Source: Pedosphaera sp. (lineage in GTDB: Bacteria > Verrucomicrobiota > Verrucomicrobiia > Limisphaerales > UBA9464). Taken from it: a DNA stretch of 31,689 bases. Both the position numbers and the translations under genes were made by a program. The stretch is from contig SIAZ01000004.1 in NCBI GenBank assembly GCA_009695405.1, positions 1 to 31,689 of the forward strand, read 5' to 3'. The stretch's first letter is position 1. Every line of letters begins with the position of its first letter. Shown in pieces: positions 1 to 8,752 of the stretch. The notes under the pieces are model-generated. The model saw nothing but the letters and a program-made list of their open reading frames with translations. It was not told the origin of the DNA and did not search any database.

Positions 1-198
1 TACCGCTCGATAACCAGTTGCGAACGACCTCGCATTTGAACGATTTATCGAACTTCCGGCGCGTTTTTGTAGGGGAGTCTTTGATGATGGATTCCATGGT
101 ACAGGATTCCTCTTACTCTCCGTCCGAGAAATCGAAGCAACCTCACTCAAGGTATTCAGTGCCTAAACCATACCAAACAACTTCAACTCGCTTGGCTT

Positions 199-795
199 AT
201 GTGTGGTGAAGATTACCAACAACGACTGGTCCTTAATGGGACGGGCGACCAAAAAGGGTGGGTCGCCGGTTGGATCATGGGTAACACACCCGATGCCACC
301 AATGTCAATTTACTCAAGCCACCTTTTGGACTGCTTTGGCCGTACAATGAGTCCCTCGGTATTTATCACTGCCCAGCCGATCGAAGCACCGTGACGCTTG
401 GTGGTAAAAAGTACCTGCGGACACTCAGTCTTTCGGTCAACGGATTCATGAACGGCCAAAGTTGGCACACCGATCTTATGGCTTCGACTTGGCGAACTTT
501 TCGGAAGTTATCTGACATCGATGCCCCGAGTCAGCGGTTTGTCTTTATTGATGAGCGGGAAGAAAGCGTCGACGACGGCTATATTCTAGTGTCGATGGAA
601 CCTAACAATAATTGGGGTAATTTACCGGCCGTTTATCATAATGGGGCGGGCGGATTGAGCTTTGCTGATGGCCATTCCGAGATTCATCGCTGGATGGATT
701 CTGGAACCCTCAGACTGGGAACTTCAGGGGATAGAAAAGCTCCGAGAGATGTCCCCTGGATTCAAGAGCGTGCCTCGACTCCAGTGATCCGATAG
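199..795 (+). CDS. H-X9-DG pseudopilin-like protein, N-terminal helix missing
   Basis: The protein resembles the secreted pseudopilin-like proteins common in Verrucomicrobiota that end in an H-X9-DG motif. The motif is visible as H, nine residues, then DG (YHNGAGGLSFADG), and IYHCPADRS matches the usual cysteine-containing core segment. The first ATG in frame is at 199, but family-like sequence continues upstream of it: from about 124 the same frame reads RNRSN and then GIQCLNHTKQLQLAW, the normal continuation after the pilin helix. Further upstream the frame is blocked by stops (70-72, 82-87), and no FTLIELL-type prepilin leader exists in any frame. The gene is therefore probably a 5'-degraded copy, or is translated only as a soluble C-terminal part. 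Function of intact relatives is not established; a role in an extracellular pseudopilus or surface display is presumed. Confidence 0.6.
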   Translation: MCGEDYQQRLVLNGTGDQKGWVAGWIMGNTPDATNVNLLKPPFGLLWPYNESLGIYHCPADRSTVTLGGKKYLRTLSLSVNGFMNGQSWHTDLMASTWRTFRKLSDIDAPSQRFVFIDEREESVDDGYILVSMEPNNNWGNLPAVYHNGAGGLSFADGHSEIHRWMDSGTLRLGTSGDRKAPRDVPWIQERASTPVIR

Positions 796-1078
796 CCCCT
801 CGGGTTCTCTTCCGTAAGACCCTCCATAGATTATTCAAAAGAAAGACATTCGCTGAGAGAATCTACCTCAGCATTTTTCATAGGCACTTAATTGAATCTC
901 GCGGGCGATATTGCTGGCTGACCTTCATCAACTTAATCCGAGACTACATCCACAATGGCAACGGCTTAAGTAAAACATTTAGCTTCTCAGCTCGATGCAA
1001 TGTTTACTCCGGTCCACGGTGCACTCTACCCAGCACCTAGGCAGTTCACCTCCCCGAAGATCCACTGAAGATTCTCCG

Positions 1079-2290
1079 ATGAAACAATTCAGCGTCCTTT
1101 TATTTTGGTTAGCACTTTCGACTTCACAAACTGAGATCGCTGCCGAGTCCAATCTTCCGATGGTTTACATTAAGACACCGCAAGAGATCGGTTCTGCGCC
1201 CAAAGTTCCCTGTACCGTAAAATTGCTCCTATCCAACGGTTCTGAACTCGGCAACACCAACCTCGTCATCGGTCAAATCTGTTTTCACGGAGCGTCATCG
1301 CAAGCCTATGACAAGAAATCCTTGGCGTTAACCCTCAACACCTCTACTCGGTGGCTCGACTTGCAACCCAGTCGGCAATGGGTGCTCAACGCCGCCTTCG
1401 TTGACTGCTCGATGATGCGCCACAAACTCTCCTACGATCTGTTTCAATCCCTGTCCGCCGATGGATCCAAGCGTTTCGCCTCTTCGAGCCGATTTGTTGA
1501 GGTTAACCTGAACGGGCACTATCACGGTGCCTATTTGCTCATGGAGCGAGTCGACCGATCCTTGCTCGGCCTCCGCCGTTTCGACAAAAGCGACACAAAC
1601 CAAGCCGTTATTTACAAGGCGATCGATCATGGAGCCAACTTCAGAGAACTCGGTCATTCTGCCTATGAGCAACGCGAACCTGCAGCTGAGGAACTGCAAT
1701 TTTGGGGCCCACTCGACGACTTAAATCACTTTGTGAGTGAATCTTCAGACGCGCTCTTCTTCGATGCAAATTTAGGTATCAGTTCCCGCGTTAACATCGA
1801 CAACGCCATCGACTTCCACCTGCTTATCTTATTTACCAGCAACATGGACGGCATCGATAAAAATTTTATTCTGGCAAGGGATGCCCTCACGGCGACGGCC
1901 CAAAAACCTAAATTCTTTTTTGTGCCTTGGGATTACGACGCAACCTTCGGACGAAACTATGAGGGCTCTCGTGTCGCCCCAACAGCTTGGCTATCGAACC
2001 ATTTGTTCGACAGACTTCTCGATAATTTAACTTATCAACAACGCTACGCATCCCGCTGGAAGGTTCTCCGCAAAAACCAATTCTCGGCGGAAAACATTGC
2101 ACGCAGAATCGATGACAACGCCCAAACCCTCGGTGCAGCTGCCCAACGTAATGAACTTCGATGGAAAGGAATTGCCGAACCGGGTTCGGGGCGACTGACC
2201 TTCACTGAAGATCTAAAACAGATGAAGCGGTGGGTCACCGCGCGGATTCAGTGGTTAGACACCGCAATCGCTCAGCGAACCCAGGATTAA
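1079..2290 (+). CDS. Secreted CotH-kinase-family protein
   Basis: This 403-residue protein belongs to the CotH family, named after the Bacillus spore-coat protein kinase but widespread in non-spore-formers as secreted or surface proteins. Residues 1-23 form a Sec signal peptide ending near IAAES, which is why the ATG at 1079 is preferred over an open extension upstream to 995. Family motifs are present in order: the NGHYHGAYLLMERVD loop (about 145-159), VIYKA with a candidate nucleotide-contacting lysine (about 177-181), SNMDGIDKNF (254-263), and PWDYDATFG (283-291) with aspartates expected to hold the metal. The kinase core therefore looks intact. The target is unknown. It is separated by 283 bases from the gene upstream and is convergent with the PQQ-propeller gene downstream. 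Confidence 0.8.
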   Translation: MKQFSVLLFWLALSTSQTEIAAESNLPMVYIKTPQEIGSAPKVPCTVKLLLSNGSELGNTNLVIGQICFHGASSQAYDKKSLALTLNTSTRWLDLQPSRQWVLNAAFVDCSMMRHKLSYDLFQSLSADGSKRFASSSRFVEVNLNGHYHGAYLLMERVDRSLLGLRRFDKSDTNQAVIYKAIDHGANFRELGHSAYEQREPAAEELQFWGPLDDLNHFVSESSDALFFDANLGISSRVNIDNAIDFHLLILFTSNMDGIDKNFILARDALTATAQKPKFFFVPWDYDATFGRNYEGSRVAPTAWLSNHLFDRLLDNLTYQQRYASRWKVLRKNQFSAENIARRIDDNAQTLGAAAQRNELRWKGIAEPGSGRLTFTEDLKQMKRWVTARIQWLDTAIAQRTQD

Positions 2291-2503
2291 ACCAAAAAGG
2301 ATGCTGCCTACCGAAGCTAATCCGTTCCCTTTCGCTAATCTAAGGATCAAATTAAACCCTTCAATTCTCAGCGGCCTGAAGAATCTGGGGGGCGAATTAC
2401 GATATCCTTTCCGAGTATTTAAACTTCTCCAGATCTGACCCAATCTATTGTCTTGGCATCGAAGGAAGTTCAGAGCTCGATTGGAATCAGATCGTTCCTT
2501 AAT

Positions 2504-3760
2504 TTAACTTTTTCTTACACAATAAAGGGCCTCATCTGTCCGAAGATAGACAGACTTACGAGCGATAGCTGGGGAGCTAAGAGTCGATTCTTTCAGTTCG
2601 TTTCTGGCCAAGATTTTAAATTCCGCAGTCGCGTTAACAACCACGCACTGAGCTTGTCCGCTTAAAAAGTAGACACGGTCTTCGGCGATTACCGGTGAAA
2701 CCTTCACGTTGTCAGTGAAAAGTCGCTCCTGCCATTTTGCTTCGCCTGTTTTCAGGTCCAAACAGGAAGCCATTCCGTCATCGCGAATTGTGAAAAGCAG
2801 CCCTTTATAAATGACTGGGGTCGGGCAATCAGCGGAGAATTTTGGGTTGCTCCAAAGTGAGTGAGTTGCGGTGAGGTTACCTTGACCACCGGCGCGGATA
2901 CACTGAGTGAATCCACGATTTTGAAAGCCCGAAGCAACCGTCACAATTGCGCCTTCACCTGCAGTGGGGCCGGCAATCGTCCGACCGTAGGGATGAGGCA
3001 CCTTGATTCCGTCCACTTTCCAAACCTCCGCACCCGTCACTGGATTGTAGGCATTAAGAACCTCCGCCCCAGCGACCACTAACTGGACGGTCCCTTGGTG
3101 ACGCAAGAGACAAGGGGTCGAATAGGAATCCTGCGCCTCAGCTATGGCCTCGGAGGAACGTTCTTTGCGCCAAACTTCATTGCCCGTTGCAGCGTCAATC
3201 GCCATTATCCACGACGGCCCCTGATGCATCAGAGAGAGATAGAGGCGGCCATCGAGTAGGACAGGGGAAATGCCGTAACCATGATTCGTTTTAATCGGAC
3301 TAGAACCTTTAACAAAATTATGGGACCAAATTATTTTTCCGTTTAAGTCGATGCGTGCGTAGTCACCGGTGCCAAAAAGAGCCCATACCGATTTGCCATC
3401 AGACACCGCGGTGGGCGTGGCCATATTATGAAGGTTATGAGCTGGGAGTTTGCCTCGACCCACTTCGGTATCCCAGACAACAGTTCCCGTTTCGGTATCT
3501 AAAGAAAGAACATGAAGTCCATTATCGCTGGTTTGCGAGGTGAGATAAATCCTTTTGCCTACCACGATCGGTGAAGACGTTCCTTTGCCAACGAGCACGG
3601 TTCTCCAAGAGATATTCTGATCTTTGGACCATTGCAGAGGGACTCCTTTCTCCGCACTTAATCCTCGTCCATCGATCCCTCTCCACGCCGGCCAATCGGC
3701 CGCACTGAGGGTAATAGATGTCAAAGTTAAGAAGGTCGTCAGGTAGTTACTTAAAGTCAT
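2504..3760 (-). CDS. Exported PQQ-repeat beta-propeller protein
   Basis: A 418-residue protein made of PQQ-like (quinoprotein/BamB-type) repeats. Blades are seen as recurring pairs such as SPIVVGKRIYLTSQ, LDTETGTVVWDTE, IDAATGNEVWRKE, YNPVTGAEVWKVD and LDLKTGEAKWQER. The N-terminus (MTLSNYLTTFLTLTSITLSAA) is a signal peptide, after which DWPAWRGIDGRG is the usual first segment of this verrucomicrobial/planctomycetal family. The ATG at 3760 is chosen because it starts that signal peptide; the 49 codons upstream look non-coding. There is no separate dehydrogenase signature, so a scaffold or ligand-binding role is as likely as an enzyme. It is divergent from the sugar-acid dehydratase gene across a 222-base gap, which must hold both promoters. 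Confidence 0.8.
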   Translation of the reverse strand: MTLSNYLTTFLTLTSITLSAADWPAWRGIDGRGLSAEKGVPLQWSKDQNISWRTVLVGKGTSSPIVVGKRIYLTSQTSDNGLHVLSLDTETGTVVWDTEVGRGKLPAHNLHNMATPTAVSDGKSVWALFGTGDYARIDLNGKIIWSHNFVKGSSPIKTNHGYGISPVLLDGRLYLSLMHQGPSWIMAIDAATGNEVWRKERSSEAIAEAQDSYSTPCLLRHQGTVQLVVAGAEVLNAYNPVTGAEVWKVDGIKVPHPYGRTIAGPTAGEGAIVTVASGFQNRGFTQCIRAGGQGNLTATHSLWSNPKFSADCPTPVIYKGLLFTIRDDGMASCLDLKTGEAKWQERLFTDNVKVSPVIAEDRVYFLSGQAQCVVVNATAEFKILARNELKESTLSSPAIARKSVYLRTDEALYCVRKS

Positions 3761-3982
3761 AGGGCACCCAAGTTTAAGATCTCTAATAGTGAGAGAGCAG
3801 AGCAGGGAGTCAATAGTGGTTCCGCGGTCGTAAAATCGACTTTTGAAATCGAAGAGATTGAGACACCTTAACTTTGAAATTCGGAACAGGCTACCGAAGA
3901 ACTGCAAGAGCCCCGCTTATGAATTTAAAAAGAGGATAAGTGCGAAGGCTTGCTGGAAAAGAAAAACCAAAAAGCCAAAGCT

Positions 3983-6004
3983 ATGCCAGTGACCTCATCC
4001 GATTTGTTTTCTTCGGTTTCTTCCGATGTCTACCGTTTAAGGACCCGCGCGGCGGGCCCAAGCGGTTCCCTTCCCTTGACTGAAGCCATGCTACGAGACT
4101 GGTCCAGCGGAGATCTCTTTGGACTGACTCAGAACGCAGGTATGGGTTGGAATCCCACAGAATTGGGCCGAAAACAATTTCTCATTCTCAGTACCCAAGG
4201 AGGAATACGCGCTGAAGATGGGCGCCCGATTGCTTTGGGGTATCACACTGGGCATTGGGAGATTGGACTATTAAGTCAAGCCGCCGCAGAAACCATTCGA
4301 GAACGCAAAGGGCTTCCGTTTGCCGCCTTTGTTTCCGACCCGTGTGATGGTCGAACACAGGGAACCACAGGGATGTTTGATAGTTTGCCATTTCGAAATG
4401 ATGCGGCCTTGGTTTTTCGACGGCTGATCCGATCTTTACCACAACGATCGGGAGTGCTGGGGATAGCAACCTGTGACAAGGGAGTTCCAGCGATGATGAT
4501 GGCTTTGGCGGCCCAAGGCGATTTGCCCACGCTATTAGTACCTGGTGGGGTCACATTACCACCGGAAAACGGGGAGGATGCAGGGACGGTACAGACATTA
4601 GGAGCCCGATTTGCACATGGTTTAGTGACATTAGACGAGGCGGCAGCCTTGGGCTGCCGCGCTTGCGGGACGCCTGGAGGTGGGTGTCAGTTTTTGGGCA
4701 CAGCCGCCACGGCGCAGGTTGTCGCAGAAGCGCTGGGCCTTGCATTGCCACACTCGGCGTTGGCGCCGAGTGGAGAGGCTGTTTGGCTCGAACTAGGACA
4801 TGCATCCGCTCGAGCCTTAATGGATCGAGAGAAAAGGGGCATCGGGACACACGCTATTGTTACAGATGCGGCGATTCGCAATGCGATGGTGGTGCATGCG
4901 GCCTTTGGAGGTTCAACCAATCTGTTGTTGCATATTCCCGCCGTGGCTCATGCCGCCGGATTACGTCGTCCCACGGTCGAAGACTGGATCGAGGTCAATC
5001 GACGAACCCCCCGTCTTGTTTCCGTCTTACCCAACGGCCCAGTGCATCATCCGACTGTCCGAGTATTTCTCGCCGGCGGTGTTCCGGAGGTGATGCGGCA
5101 TCTTCGAGATCTGGGATTACTCGATTTAAACGCACTCACCGCGACAGGGGAGCCTTTGGGGGAAATGTTGGAGACATGGACCGGGTCGGAACGACGTGCG
5201 CGGTTTCGTGATCTGCTATTGGCAAAAGAGGGCGTGGATGCCGACGCCGTAGTGCTGAGTCCTCAATGCGCACGCGAACGGGGTTTAACCAGCACAGTGA
5301 CTTTTCCTCGAGGGAATTTGGCACCGGAAGGTGCGGTTATAAAGAGTACCTCCATTGACCCAGCGGTAGTGGATCTCGACGGAGTTTACCGCATAGAAGG
5401 CCCCGCCCGTGTTTTCACCCGAGAACGTGAGGCAATGGCGGCGATTAAGTCAGGACGAATCCGAGCTGGAGACGTGATGGTCTTGATTGGAGTTGGGCCA
5501 ATGGGGACAGGAATGGAAGAGACCTATCAACTTACCTCCGCCTTGAAACATCTCCCTTTTGGCAGGCACGTCGCCTTACTAACCGATGCACGCTTCAGCG
5601 GTGTATCGACTGGAGCATGCATTGGCCATATCGGACCTGAGGCATTGGCGGGCGGCCCTATTGGAAAATTACGCGATGACGACCGGATCCGTATTCAGGT
5701 GGATCGGGTCGGATTAACGGGGTCAGTCGATCTGGTCGGGGACGCCGAGAGAATGTTGAGTCCGGACGAAGCATCGGCCCTTTTAAACTCCCGAACCCCC
5801 TTTCCTGGACTTGCGCCGCATCCGCAACTACCCGAGGACACTCGACTCTGGGCAGCACTGGTAGCGGCAAGCGGTGGGACCTGGGGCGGTTGTGTTTATG
5901 ACGTTGAGAGCATTGTGGCCCAATTAACTTTTGGAGCACCGCACTTAAAAGGATCGATAGATTCGCCAAGAATTGAAGGGTTTATTGAGAAAAATGAAGG
6001 CTAA
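3983..6004 (+). CDS. yjhG: YjhG/YagF-family sugar-acid dehydratase (D-xylonate dehydratase type)
   Basis: This cytoplasmic iron-sulfur enzyme of the IlvD/Edd superfamily dehydrates aldonic acids to 2-keto-3-deoxy acids; E. coli YjhG acts on D-xylonate. The 673 residues fit YjhG (about 655) better than IlvD or Edd (about 560-610). Segments I recall from YjhG are nearly identical here: SGDLFG, NAGMGW, DPCDGRTQGTTGMFDSLP, SCDKG-like ATCDKGVPAMMMALAA, GGGCQFLGTA, HSALAPSGE, DARFSGVSTGACIGH and a final GGTW-GC-YDV. Likely cluster cysteines are C121, C164 and C235. The ATG at 3983 aligns with the E. coli start; a TTG at 3950 is also possible. No xylose dehydrogenase or lactonase is adjacent, so the physiological substrate could be another aldonate or a deoxy-sugar acid. 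Confidence 0.88.
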   Translation: MPVTSSDLFSSVSSDVYRLRTRAAGPSGSLPLTEAMLRDWSSGDLFGLTQNAGMGWNPTELGRKQFLILSTQGGIRAEDGRPIALGYHTGHWEIGLLSQAAAETIRERKGLPFAAFVSDPCDGRTQGTTGMFDSLPFRNDAALVFRRLIRSLPQRSGVLGIATCDKGVPAMMMALAAQGDLPTLLVPGGVTLPPENGEDAGTVQTLGARFAHGLVTLDEAAALGCRACGTPGGGCQFLGTAATAQVVAEALGLALPHSALAPSGEAVWLELGHASARALMDREKRGIGTHAIVTDAAIRNAMVVHAAFGGSTNLLLHIPAVAHAAGLRRPTVEDWIEVNRRTPRLVSVLPNGPVHHPTVRVFLAGGVPEVMRHLRDLGLLDLNALTATGEPLGEMLETWTGSERRARFRDLLLAKEGVDADAVVLSPQCARERGLTSTVTFPRGNLAPEGAVIKSTSIDPAVVDLDGVYRIEGPARVFTREREAMAAIKSGRIRAGDVMVLIGVGPMGTGMEETYQLTSALKHLPFGRHVALLTDARFSGVSTGACIGHIGPEALAGGPIGKLRDDDRIRIQVDRVGLTGSVDLVGDAERMLSPDEASALLNSRTPFPGLAPHPQLPEDTRLWAALVAASGGTWGGCVYDVESIVAQLTFGAPHLKGSIDSPRIEGFIEKNEG

Positions 6005-6041
6005 AGACAGGCTATTCATGTCAAGGGCGACACTTTTATTG

Positions 6042-6057
6042 GGGCGAAGATTCGCCC
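6042..6057. other. Small GC-rich inverted repeat between genes
   Basis: GGGCGA, a four-base loop AGAT, then TCGCCC form a six-pair hairpin 37 bases after the dehydratase stop. A T-rich stretch lies before it and an A-rich stretch after it, so it is not a convincing intrinsic terminator on either strand. It may end the dehydratase transcript or lie in the leader of the peptidase gene. Confidence 0.35.
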
Positions 6058-6140
6058 AAAGAAAGACGATTCATTGAGGATACAACATTGGCGGCTTTGC
6101 ATTCCAATTCGCAATTTGGTACGGTTGCTCGCTTCAGAAC

Positions 6141-8702
6141 ATGATTCCGACACAGACCCGTATTGCAGTTGAGCGCCCGAAGACCCCGCCCCAGATACCG
6201 CCCGGTGTGGTTGTTCATCGTCTCGACAACGGGTTGGAGTTAATTATCCGAGAAGATCGATCATCGCCGGTGGTCAGTGCCCAAGCTTGGTGCCGTGCCG
6301 GCAGTGTCGATGAAGGAAGATGGATCGGCGGGGGACTCTCCCATGTTTTGGAGCATATGTTGTTTAAGGGAACAACCACCCGTGGCGCCGGTCGAATCGA
6401 TCAGGAAGTGCAAGCGGCGGGGGGATACATAAATGCCTACACCTCCTTTGACCGCACCGTGTATTGGATCAATGTCCCCGATACTGGGGCGAAGGTAGCC
6501 GTCGATATTCTTTGTGACATTTTTCAAAATGCCACCTTACCTGCGGATGACTTGGTTAAAGAGCTCGATGTCATCCGTCGGGAGATGGATATGGGGGAAG
6601 ACGATCCGGGACGGCGTTCGAGCAAAGGACTCTTTTCAACAGCCTACGTCCGCAGCCCCTACCGATATCCAGTGATTGGATTGCCGGGTATTTTCAATCG
6701 AATTACTCGTGAAGATGTGGTGGCCTACTACAAAGAGAAGTATGCCCCCAACAACTGTTTTCTCGTCGTAGTTGGTAATATTCAACCTGCGGACGTCATC
6801 GCCCAAGTCACGGCCGGATTTGGAAGTGCACAGGCGGGTGCCGTTTCTGCTTCGGTCTTGCCGATGGAGGCGCCGCAGACAGCACCACGCGAAACACTCG
6901 CTGAGGCTCCCTTAGAGCTGTGTCACTTTCACATGGGTTGGCATATCCCAGAAATGCGCCATCATCATATTCCCGCTTTGGACGTACTTTCCACCTTGTT
7001 GGGGAGCGGTCGCAGTTCCCGCCTTTATCGCTCCGTTCGCGAACGGTCGGCACTGGTCCACTCGGTCAATGCTTGGATTTACACACCGACGCTCGGTGGA
7101 CTCTTTGGAGTCAGCGGCGTGTGCGACGGATCGAAATATTCAGCAGCTCGAGATGAGATCTTAGCAGAGATTAACCGGATGGCCTTTGAGCCTTTGAACC
7201 CAGGTGAGCTTGCCAAAGCGGTTAAACAATTCACTGCGGGAATGCTTTCTTCCAGAAAGACGATGGAAGGTCAGGCCCAAGATCTAGGAGGGAACTGGAT
7301 GGCTGCCTATGATCTAAATTTTTCCGAACGATATTTGGAAGCGGTCAAGCGAGTGGGCGCTGAGGATTTACAGCGGGTTGTGCGTACCTATTTAACCGAT
7401 TCGAACCGGACCATTTTTTCGCTTTTACCCAAAGGCTTACTGCCGGCTATGGAGACGGCGGCGGAGTCTGGAGTGGATCATCCGATTCAACAGTTTGTCT
7501 TCTCTAATGGCTTGCGCCTCTTGGTTAAGGAGGACCACCGACTTCCCTTCGTTCAATTTCGTTTGGCCCTTTCCGGAGGCTTACTCGCGGAGACACCGTC
7601 AGATAGCGGTATGACCTCGATGTTGTCACGGTTATTGATCAAGGGAACCACCACACGATCCGCCGAGGAAATAGCCGACACCATTGAGGGCCTAGGCGGT
7701 AGTCTCGAAGCGTATGGAGGCAACCACAGTTTTGGATTGAGTGCGGAGGTTCTTAAGGAAGATTTCGCGATGGGATTGGAGTTGTTTACCGACGTTCTGC
7801 TCAATCCAACCTTTCCAAAGCTGGCTTTCGAACGGGAACGTGAGGCGCAACTAGCCTCCATTCGTGGTGAACGAGATCAGTTGCTGCATTGCGCTTTCAA
7901 ATCAATGCGGAGGGGTCTCTTTGGCGAATCAGGCTATGGGTTGGATGGTTCAGGTACAGAGGAGAGTATTCGCCGTTTGTCGTCTGAAGATCTGAAATCG
8001 TTCCATCAGCGTATGGCGGTCCCCAATAACGGCGTGTTAGCCATTTACGGAGATATTGATACAGCAACTATTCGCGAGGTCGTCGAGGCGGCTTTAGCTG
8101 GATGGCAACCCACTCCCATTCCGGCGTTACCAAAGTGTTCTTCTCGAGGAGCTATTGCCCGATTTGAAGAGCGACGTGACAAAGAGCAAGCGGTGATTGC
8201 GCTTGGTTTTCCGGGGACCACTTTCGATGCGCCCGACCGCTTTGCACTCGAGCTTTTGCAGGAGGCTTGCAGTGATATGGGTTCGCGTTTGTTTATGCGG
8301 ATTCGCGATGAGTTAGGGTTCGCCTACTATGTCGGCGCCTCAAATTTTCCCGGCAGGGTCGCTGGTTACTTTGCCTTTTATTGCGGAACAGCCCCCGATC
8401 ATGTGGATCTGGTCGAAGTTGAACTTCGCAGTCAGGCTGAAAAATTACGAACCGAGGGACTCACCGCCGTCGAGCTAGAACGTGCCAAGGCGAAGGTGAT
8501 TGGGCAGCGCAAAATCGCCCGCCAAGACCTAGGCCAATTCGCTTTGGCAACGGCGCTCGATGAACTCTACGGATTAGGTTTCCTCAACTTCGAAACGGAA
8601 AACGCCCGTATCGAAGCGGTCACTCTCGAGGAAGTCCTCGCTGCGACTGCTCGGCATTTGATCGCTGAAAATGCAGTCGTCTCCATTATTCGCGGAAACT
8701 AA
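6141..8702 (+). CDS. Fused two-half M16 (pitrilysin/insulinase-type) zinc peptidase
   Basis: An 853-residue M16 metallopeptidase. The first half carries the inverted zinc motif HxxEH as H68-V-L-E71-H72 in LSHVLEHMLFKGT, and E148 in VIRREMD is the likely third zinc ligand. SGRSSRLYRSVRE and the following region are the M16_C part. The second half, from about residue 447, repeats the fold (GLRLLVKED, then SGMTSMLSRLLIKGTTT near 489) but has no HxxEH, so it is a structural, non-catalytic half, as in other long M16 enzymes. Many bacteria encode the two halves as separate genes; here they are one chain. No signal peptide is visible, so a cytoplasmic role in peptide degradation or processing is likely. 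The gene stands alone on the plus strand and converges on the dioxygenase gene 50 bases downstream. Confidence 0.88.
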   Translation: MIPTQTRIAVERPKTPPQIPPGVVVHRLDNGLELIIREDRSSPVVSAQAWCRAGSVDEGRWIGGGLSHVLEHMLFKGTTTRGAGRIDQEVQAAGGYINAYTSFDRTVYWINVPDTGAKVAVDILCDIFQNATLPADDLVKELDVIRREMDMGEDDPGRRSSKGLFSTAYVRSPYRYPVIGLPGIFNRITREDVVAYYKEKYAPNNCFLVVVGNIQPADVIAQVTAGFGSAQAGAVSASVLPMEAPQTAPRETLAEAPLELCHFHMGWHIPEMRHHHIPALDVLSTLLGSGRSSRLYRSVRERSALVHSVNAWIYTPTLGGLFGVSGVCDGSKYSAARDEILAEINRMAFEPLNPGELAKAVKQFTAGMLSSRKTMEGQAQDLGGNWMAAYDLNFSERYLEAVKRVGAEDLQRVVRTYLTDSNRTIFSLLPKGLLPAMETAAESGVDHPIQQFVFSNGLRLLVKEDHRLPFVQFRLALSGGLLAETPSDSGMTSMLSRLLIKGTTTRSAEEIADTIEGLGGSLEAYGGNHSFGLSAEVLKEDFAMGLELFTDVLLNPTFPKLAFEREREAQLASIRGERDQLLHCAFKSMRRGLFGESGYGLDGSGTEESIRRLSSEDLKSFHQRMAVPNNGVLAIYGDIDTATIREVVEAALAGWQPTPIPALPKCSSRGAIARFEERRDKEQAVIALGFPGTTFDAPDRFALELLQEACSDMGSRLFMRIRDELGFAYYVGASNFPGRVAGYFAFYCGTAPDHVDLVEVELRSQAEKLRTEGLTAVELERAKAKVIGQRKIARQDLGQFALATALDELYGLGFLNFETENARIEAVTLEEVLAATARHLIAENAVVSIIRGN

Positions 8703-8725
8703 GCGGTACGCTCGCGACATAGGTC

Positions 8726-8740
8726 ACAGAAAAAGTCTGT
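8726..8740. terminator. Weak hairpin between convergent genes
   Basis: ACAGA-AAAAG-TCTGT is a five-pair stem in the 50-base gap where the peptidase gene and the long minus-strand operon meet. It is followed on the plus strand by CCCTTTTC. The stem is short and AT-rich, so this is only a possible terminator. Confidence 0.25.
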
Positions 8741-8752
8741 ACCCTTTTCAAT

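Noticed and set aside
995..1078. N-terminal extension of the CotH-like protein
   Set aside because: The residues before ATG 1079 show no family similarity and would bury the signal peptide.
4663..5211. Plus-strand open frame of 182 codons inside the dehydratase gene
   Set aside because: It is a frame-shifted shadow of the YjhG-type gene, rich in R, S and C, with no recognisable motif.
3983..6004. Calling the dehydratase IlvD or Edd
   Set aside because: Length and segments such as GGGCQFLGTA and HSALAPSGE match the YjhG/YagF branch rather than dihydroxy-acid or phosphogluconate dehydratase.
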